A stretch of DNA of 11,713 nucleotides, from contig JAILGR010000142.1 in assembly GCA_024696565.1 (NCBI GenBank), forward strand, positions 1-11,713, in the 5' to 3' direction. The translations under genes were made by a program, and so were the position numbers. This document shows, piece after piece, positions 7,112-11,713 of this stretch (position 1 is its first letter; the number at the start of each line of letters is the position of its first letter). The stretch is from Acholeplasmatales bacterium. GTDB lineage: Bacteria; Bacillota_I; Bacilli_A; Acholeplasmatales; Anaeroplasmataceae. The notes below the pieces were generated by a model. The model saw nothing but the letters and a program-made list of their open reading frames with translations. It was not told the DNA's origin and made no database searches.

Positions 7112-8557
7112 TTATTTACCGCAAGCAGAAGCTGCATCAGCTAATGCTTTTTGACCAGACTTTTGGCCCTTAATTACATACAATAATACTGATTGCATTT
7201 GATCTCTGGCTGTTGAAGATCCATTGAATGCAGGTGATGTAAAGAATCTATCAGTCATTTGAGATGCTACATTTGCTGTAACTGCTGCAATATCCTTAGT
7301 ATTAGCTAAGAAATCTTCATATTCTTCAATTTCAAATGAAGATAGACGAGCAGGGTTATAACCTGAAACCATTGAGAATGAAGCTTGATAAGCAGGCTCT
7401 TCAAGCATCTTTACAAATTGCCATGTCATTAATTGTTTTTCTGATGCATTTGCTGCTTCAGTATCAAACATAACAAGTGATGGTCCTTGAGAAATTGCTG
7501 AATAATTAACTGTACCATCAGCTAACTTAGAACCAGGAAGAGGTGCTACACCCCACTTGAAGTTATCTGATGCTTGGTGAGATGCTCCACCAGATGAACC
7601 AATAGAGAATACTGTTCCACCAGCTTCAGGACCCTTAGTAAATAATGCTGATGTATAAGAACCATAATCTTTTTGAGTAGTGAAATAGTAAGCGTCATAC
7701 TTTGCTTTTAAACCATCTAACCAAGAAGCTAATTCTTGAGATTCATCAAATAAATAATATGGAGACTCAGCTGAAGTATAACCCCAACCATTTTGTTCAC
7801 ACATATTAATAATCCAGTTTGCTTCTGAGTCATATCCAAGAGGAGTACAAGTTGGATAATAGTCTACTAATGCTTGGCATGCATTCCATAATTCGTCCCA
7901 TGTTGTAGGAACAGTAAGTCCAACCTCATCTAAAGCTGTCTTATTATAATATAATACTTCTGTTGATTTTACATATGGCATTGTTAAAACATCTTCTGCC
8001 TTATAGCCATATTGTGTATAGTTTGCATAGTTAGTTGCAAAACCTTCTTTATAATAACCTTGAACGAAATCAGCGATTTCTGTTTGAGTATAACCGATTG
8101 CCTTACCATCGATAGTACCTGTTGCATTAATATATTCTGCCATATTTGCAACTTTACCTGTCTTCATATAAACAGCTACGTGGTCTGCATAACAATAAGC
8201 TAAATCTGGTTGGTTACCAGCTGATAAACCTGATGTACATGAATTTCTAACATCATCATAACCACCAATTTGACTTGCTTTAACTTTCCATCCTGGATAA
8301 GTCTCTTCAAATTTATCAATTGCAGTTTGTAATACCTTTTGTAATGAATCGCCCATTGTATGGTAGAAAATTATTTCTTTATCTCCATCATTTGTAAAAT
8401 CAGATGTTTTTAATGTTTGACTAACATCTAATGCGATTGACTTATGTGTTCCGTCTTCTAAATCTTGATTTTGTTGTTCTTCTCCACATGAAGCTAATCC
8501 TAATACAGCTAGACCTGCTAAGCCTAAAAATGCTGTTTTAAATAGTTTTTTTCTCAT
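7112..8557 (-). CDS. ABC transporter extracellular solute-binding lipoprotein, family 1 (CUT1-type)
   Basis: The substrate-capturing component of the ABC importer encoded immediately upstream. It has a classical lipoprotein signal peptide with lipobox LASC, lipidated at C24, and a charged Glu/Gln/Asp linker. The mature protein shows family-1 binding-protein hallmarks: the first strand IIFYHTMGDSLQKVLQTAI (62-80), an FEETYPGWKV element near 83-92, QPDLAY (116-121), and the hinge signature TMPYVKSTEVLYYNKTALDE (192-211) followed by VPTTWDELW. The NPARLSSF element near 401-408 is also typical of the MalE/UgpB group. The 481-residue length is slightly above usual for the family. ATG 8555-8557 is preceded by AAAGGAG with a roughly 12-nt spacer. 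Homologues are usually annotated as sugar- or glycerol-phosphate-binding, but the substrate cannot be read from sequence, and the nuclease next door raises the possibility of nucleic-acid-derived ligands. Confidence 0.95.
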   Translation of the reverse strand: MRKKLFKTAFLGLAGLAVLGLASCGEEQQNQDLEDGTHKSIALDVSQTLKTSDFTNDGDKEIIFYHTMGDSLQKVLQTAIDKFEETYPGWKVKASQIGGYDDVRNSCTSGLSAGNQPDLAYCYADHVAVYMKTGKVANMAEYINATGTIDGKAIGYTQTEIADFVQGYYKEGFATNYANYTQYGYKAEDVLTMPYVKSTEVLYYNKTALDEVGLTVPTTWDELWNACQALVDYYPTCTPLGYDSEANWIINMCEQNGWGYTSAESPYYLFDESQELASWLDGLKAKYDAYYFTTQKDYGSYTSALFTKGPEAGGTVFSIGSSGGASHQASDNFKWGVAPLPGSKLADGTVNYSAISQGPSLVMFDTEAANASEKQLMTWQFVKMLEEPAYQASFSMVSGYNPARLSSFEIEEYEDFLANTKDIAAVTANVASQMTDRFFTSPAFNGSSTARDQMQSVLLYVIKGQKSGQKALADAASACGK

Positions 8558-8591
8558 TTTTTTCTTTTTCTCCTTTTGTTTTATATTAAAA

Positions 8592-8606
8592 TTACGCTAT
8601 GCGCAA
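8592..8606 (-). other. Small hairpin between permease and binding-protein genes
   Basis: In the minus-strand transcript TTGCGC and GCGTAA can pair around a 3-nt loop (six pairs, one G-U), beginning five bases after the permease stop codon. It could be a 3' stabiliser or partial attenuator of the kind that sets binding-protein mRNA above permease mRNA in ABC operons. The hairpin is weak and lacks a clean U-tract, so it is only a candidate. The rest of the 52-nt gap is A/T-rich and holds the AAAGGAG site of the binding-protein gene. Confidence 0.3.
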
Positions 8607-8609
8607 ATT

Positions 8610-9554
8610 CTAACCCTTAGTACCACTCTTTGAAACACCATGCATGATGTATTTTCTAAAGAATAAGAATAATACGAATAATGGTGACGATACAAGACAT
8701 GCAGCACACATTCTAAGTGTAATTAGTGAATCTGATGAATTATATTGACCGCCATATAATTCACCATTATTATCTACAAATCCCATAGTCATCCAGTTTG
8801 AAATTAATTTATAATCATAACCATCGTTTACGTTAACTAAGCGTGGCCAAATATATGAATTCCATGTTCCAATGAATTTTAATAATGTAATAGAAATTAA
8901 TGTTGGAGCAGTTAAAGGAATCATAACTTTAAATAAGAAACTTAAATTAGAACAACCATCTACTTTAGCTGCCTTATATAAAGATTCAGGTATTTGCTTA
9001 AACGCATTACGTAGCAAATAAATATAATAAATACTAACTAAGAATGGCAATATCATAACAATATAAGTGTCTGTCCATCCTGCTTTAACTACAGTTACAT
9101 AATTTGTAATTGTATATAATTCACCAGGAATCATCATTGTTGCAAGCATTAAAGAGAATAATAAGCCTTTTCCTTTAAATTCAATTCTTGCAAAAGCATA
9201 TGCTGTTAATACAATAACGATTAAACCTAATGCTGTAGATGTAATACCAATAAATACCGTATTAAATAACACTTGACCAAATACGCTAGATTTATAATTT
9301 AAAACATAAGAATAGTTTTCCCATTTAAAAGCTTGAGGGAAGAATGTAGGAACAGAAGCTCTATATTCTGGTTCACTCTTAAATGAAGATATTAGCATCC
9401 AATAGAAAGGTAAAAATGCTAAGAATGCACATAAAGTTAAGAATAAATAAACTAATATATTTTTAATAATTTTAAATGTTCTTTGTCTTTTTCTTTCTTT
9501 ATTAACATCCAGTTCCAAGGAAGCTGGAGTTTCTTTTAATAATGTATTTTCCAT
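8610..9554 (-). CDS. ABC transporter permease, CUT1 family (MalG/UgpE-like)
   Basis: An integral membrane subunit that forms half of the transport channel. A charged cytoplasmic start (KERKRQR, 19-25) leads into six predicted membrane segments at about 33-55, 98-120, 131-152, 161-181, 213-230 and 281-299. The cytoplasmic EAA loop, which contacts the ATPase, is SLYKAAKVDGCSNLSFLFKV (191-210), followed by MIPLTAPTL. The C-terminus ends GVSKSGTKG, the usual MalG-type tail. At 314 residues it is slightly longer than typical, mainly through a longer N-terminus and the external loop near 240-275. The ATG at 9552-9554 is preceded by AGGAGG (9559-9564), only 4 nt away and overlapping the stop codon of the upstream permease gene, so the two are closely coupled. 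It works with the other permease, the ATPase and the binding lipoprotein of this operon. Confidence 0.96.
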   Translation of the reverse strand: MENTLLKETPASLELDVNKERKRQRTFKIIKNILVYLFLTLCAFLAFLPFYWMLISSFKSEPEYRASVPTFFPQAFKWENYSYVLNYKSSVFGQVLFNTVFIGITSTALGLIVIVLTAYAFARIEFKGKGLLFSLMLATMMIPGELYTITNYVTVVKAGWTDTYIVMILPFLVSIYYIYLLRNAFKQIPESLYKAAKVDGCSNLSFLFKVMIPLTAPTLISITLLKFIGTWNSYIWPRLVNVNDGYDYKLISNWMTMGFVDNNGELYGGQYNSSDSLITLRMCAACLVSSPLFVLFLFFRKYIMHGVSKSGTKG

Positions 9555-9558
9555 AATG

Positions 9559-9564
9559 CCTCCT
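9559..9564 (-). promoter_or_regulatory. Ribosome binding site overlapping the upstream permease stop codon
   Basis: AGGAGG lies 4 nt before the ATG of the MalG-type permease, and its first two bases belong to the TAG stop (9563-9565) of the MalF-type permease. A terminating ribosome would therefore uncover or reuse this site, which favours equal production of the two channel subunits. Confidence 0.75.
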
Positions 9565-10561
9565 AGTAATGAACTTTCTTTTTACTGATAAATAAGTTAA
9601 TAGCAGTAAATACCATAATAATTGCAAATAAGATCAAGGAACCAGCTGCCGCATAACCGGTTGAACCTTTTTCAATACAAGCATAAATGTAACCAACCAT
9701 TGTACCCATTTCATATGTACCTGCAGGGCCCATGTTTTGTCCAAAGATACCAACGATTGCTGAATATGCTTTTAAACCACCCATTAATCCAGTAATTAAT
9801 AAATATGATAACATAGGTGAAATTAGAGGAACTGTAATTCTCCATAATGTAGTTGCTTTACTTGCTCCATCTACTTTAGCTGCATCATAATATTGTTTAT
9901 TAACATTTTGTAATGCACTAAACAAAATCAAAATCTTAAATGGTAGACCAGCCCAAATTTCATATACTATAATAATGAATCTGTTACCCCAAGTATTACC
10001 AATACCTTGCCAATCAACAGCTTTTATACCAAACCAACTTAAGAAATTGTTTACTAAACCAACAGTTTCTATATTTCTACGAGTACCTACAATTTGAAAG
10101 AATGTAAGGAATACGGCACCCATTGCGATAGCATTTGTTAAATAAGGCAAGAATAAAACTGTTTGATAAGCCTTTTGTAATCTTTTAATAGAATTTAAGG
10201 CTACAGAGATTAATAATGCTAAAATCGTAGATACTGGTACAGATACAAACGCAAAGAATAATGTATTATCCAAGCAAACTACAAAGTTTGCAGGAACACC
10301 AGTTTTATTTGTAATTACTTTAGCAAAATTCTCAAAACCAATAGATAATTGATATGTTTTATCCATAGCTGCATAATTATTCATAAATGCAGATATAACA
10401 GAATTAACAATTGGATAGAATGTAAAAACCATCATCAACAATACTGCAGGGGCTACGAAAAACCAACCACTTAATGATTTAACAACTGATCTTCTAATAT
10501 ACCAAGCTTTTGAATGTCTAGGAGTCATTTTGGGAACTCTATTTTCATACAACGCTTCCAT
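9563..10561 (-). CDS. ABC transporter permease, CUT1 family (MalF/UgpA-like)
   Basis: The second channel-forming membrane subunit. It has a basic cytoplasmic N-terminus (residues 1-30) and six predicted membrane segments at about 32-55, 100-122, 132-157, 192-215, 246-266 and 303-325. This resembles UgpA-type permeases rather than the longer eight-helix MalF. The EAA loop is YYDAAKVDGASKATTLWRIT (224-243) followed by VPLISPML, and it docks on the ATPase. The external stretch about 158-190 (RRNIETVGLVNNFLSWFGIK...) is typical of the family. The ATG (10559-10561) overlaps the TAA stop of the ATPase gene by one base (TAATG), and an AGAGG site lies about 9 nt upstream; the next ATG (residue 12) has no ribosome binding site. 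The one-base overlap indicates translational coupling with the ATPase gene. Confidence 0.96.
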   Translation of the reverse strand: MEALYENRVPKMTPRHSKAWYIRRSVVKSLSGWFFVAPAVLLMMVFTFYPIVNSVISAFMNNYAAMDKTYQLSIGFENFAKVITNKTGVPANFVVCLDNTLFFAFVSVPVSTILALLISVALNSIKRLQKAYQTVLFLPYLTNAIAMGAVFLTFFQIVGTRRNIETVGLVNNFLSWFGIKAVDWQGIGNTWGNRFIIIVYEIWAGLPFKILILFSALQNVNKQYYDAAKVDGASKATTLWRITVPLISPMLSYLLITGLMGGLKAYSAIVGIFGQNMGPAGTYEMGTMVGYIYACIEKGSTGYAAAGSLILFAIIMVFTAINLFISKKKVHY

Positions 10562-11713
10562 TATCTCAGCCTCTTTTCTGTTTCAACATCAAATAAGAAG
10601 ACCTTGTTAGGCACTAAATCAAATTTAACTGTTTCAGCTTCCTTAATATATACGCCAGATTCAATAATTGATCTAATTGTTGGCTTAACAGAAGCCTCAT
10701 GTGTTGAAATAACTGATTTATCTCTACCCATTACTTCAATATTTTGTAAATTTAATGTTAATACTCCTTTTTCATTGTGTACAAATCCTTCTGGACGAAT
10801 ACCAACATAAATATTGAAATGCTTTTTCTCTAATGATTCCCATAATCTATTAGCTTTTTCAGATAATGTATCATAATCAGACTTTGCAAGTCTCATTTCG
10901 TATACTAATTTTCTATTAAGTTTTTCAACTTGAGCTTCAGTCTTTCCTTGAAGCTTAGCATCGTAAACTTCTTTTAATTTTAAGTATTCAGCATTTCTTT
11001 CTTCAGCAAGAGCCTCTAATTCACCAATCTTTTGTTGGTAGAATTCAGTATAATCTTCTGCATCAGCAATTCTTTCTTCACCGATATATACACCACCATC
11101 TTTAATCTCACCTGTAAAAATGTTAATAGGAGGTGTACCTAAGAAGTTTGCAACGAATAAATTATCAGGATCATCATAGATTTGTTGTGGTTCACCAATT
11201 TGTTGAACAATACCTAGCTTCATAACAACCATGATATCGCAAATGGACATTGCTTCTTCTTGGTCGTGTGTTACGAATACTGTAGTAATACCAGTTTCTT
11301 TTTGAATACGTTTAATTTCTTCTCTTGTTTGTAAACGTAATCTTGCATCCAAGTTAGAAAGAGGCTCATCTAGTAATAATACATTAGGCATTTTTACTAA
11401 TGCACGAGCGATGGCAACTCTTTGTTGTTGACCACCTGATAATTCACTAGGTTTTCTTTTTAATAATTCCTCAATTTGAACTAAGCTTGCTGCTTCTTGA
11501 GCACGAACCTTAGCTTCTTCTTTTGGAATTCTCATATTTAGTAGTGGGAACATAATATTTTGTTCTACTGTCATATGAGGGTATAAGGCATAATTTTGGA
11601 ACACAAGTCCAATACCTCTTTTTTCTGGAGCTAAATCTGTAACATCGTCATCTCCAAAGTAAATTGCACCACCAGTAGGTTCTTCCAAACCTGATAACAT
11701 AAATAATGTTGTA
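10561..11713 (-). CDS. ABC importer ATPase, MalK/UgpC/MsmX type, with a coiled-coil-like insertion (5' end outside window)
   Basis: The ATP-hydrolysing subunit that drives the importer on the cytoplasmic face. The frame is open to the right edge; the visible protein begins TTLFMLSGLEEPTGG, so the Walker A motif is cut just after GK and roughly 40-45 residues are missing. Numbering from the first Met at 11700, it shows the Q-loop VFQNYALYPHMTVEQN (33-48), signature LSGGQQQRVAIARAL (87-101), Walker B VLLLDEPLSNLDARLR (107-122) and H-loop VFVTHDQEEA (141-150). The TOBE-type regulatory domain begins at FLGTPPINIFTGEI (186-199) and resumes at YVGIRPEGF (298-306). Between these, about residues 213-295 are a charged, mostly helical segment that replaces the much shorter link usual in MalK. 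The estimated full length of about 425 residues exceeds the usual 360-380. The stop overlaps the next start by one base. Confidence 0.96.
   Translation of the reverse strand, partial: TTLFMLSGLEEPTGGAIYFGDDDVTDLAPEKRGIGLVFQNYALYPHMTVEQNIMFPLLNMRIPKEEAKVRAQEAASLVQIEELLKRKPSELSGGQQQRVAIARALVKMPNVLLLDEPLSNLDARLRLQTREEIKRIQKETGITTVFVTHDQEEAMSICDIMVVMKLGIVQQIGEPQQIYDDPDNLFVANFLGTPPINIFTGEIKDGGVYIGEERIADAEDYTEFYQQKIGELEALAEERNAEYLKLKEVYDAKLQGKTEAQVEKLNRKLVYEMRLAKSDYDTLSEKANRLWESLEKKHFNIYVGIRPEGFVHNEKGVLTLNLQNIEVMGRDKSVISTHEASVKPTIRSIIESGVYIKEAETVKFDLVPNKVFLFDVETEKRLR

Noticed and set aside
8012..8203. Cys/Ile-rich plus-strand open frame that could look like a membrane peptide
   Set aside because: Antisense to the conserved binding-protein gene; the hydrophobic look comes from the complement of its Asn/Lys/Tyr codons.
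8558..8609. Internal promoter for the binding-protein gene (TTGCGC ... TATAAA)
   Set aside because: The spacer is only about 15 nt, and the implied transcription start would fall in the ribosome binding site.
10514..10810. Plus-strand open frame of 98 codons
   Set aside because: Antisense to the junction of the ATPase and permease genes, both of which carry strong family motifs.
1..11713. tRNA/rRNA genes, CRISPR array, insertion sequence, riboswitch or phage genes
   Set aside because: Nearly all of the window is coding; the only gap above 60 nt (1809-1958) is accounted for by a terminator, promoter and ribosome binding site, and no direct-repeat array or transposase motif was seen.

Overview
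This is an AT-rich window whose eight genes all lie on the minus strand, so it reads biologically from the right end to the left. Low GC, AGA-rich arginine usage, strong AGGAGG-type ribosome binding sites, diacylglyceryl-type lipoprotein signals and a tilS gene point to a low-GC Bacillota or Mycoplasmatota-like host, probably an uncultured gut- or rumen-type Bacilli/Mollicutes relative. Tryptophan is encoded by TGG and no gene is interrupted by TGA, so this is not a code-4 Mycoplasma. The species cannot be named from the window.

Region 1 (11713 down to 1959) is one apparent operon of at least six genes. In transcription order it holds an ABC ATPase of the MalK/UgpC type (5' end outside the window), two CUT1-type permeases, a solute-binding lipoprotein, a staphylococcal-nuclease-like lipoprotein with OB-fold-like C-terminal modules, and a 1266-residue lipoprotein built from alternating Ig-like and OB-fold-like modules. 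Junctions are tight: a 1-nt overlap, then gaps of 8, 52, 2 and 33 nt. No convincing terminator lies inside the operon. It ends at a perfect 11-bp hairpin terminator near 1911-1950.

Region 2 (1881 down to 1) has its own promoter (-35 ATGAAA, 17-bp spacer, -10 TATAAT). It drives a small secreted protein with the same Ig-like plus OB-fold-like architecture as the large lipoprotein. Two bases after its stop codon begins tilS, the tRNA(Ile)-lysidine synthase gene, which runs off the left edge.

The reading of greatest interest is functional. A transporter that would normally be annotated as a sugar importer shares an operon with a surface nuclease that keeps its catalytic residues and with a large surface protein rich in OB-like folds. 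This fits an extracellular nucleic-acid capture, digestion and uptake system, in the spirit of the nuclease/ABC-transporter loci described in mycoplasmas. The transported substrate cannot be read from the sequence. Two further oddities are an ATPase with an extra charged, coiled-coil-like segment inside its regulatory domain, and a nuclease gene that starts with TTG without a good ribosome binding site, suggesting coupling to the binding-protein gene.
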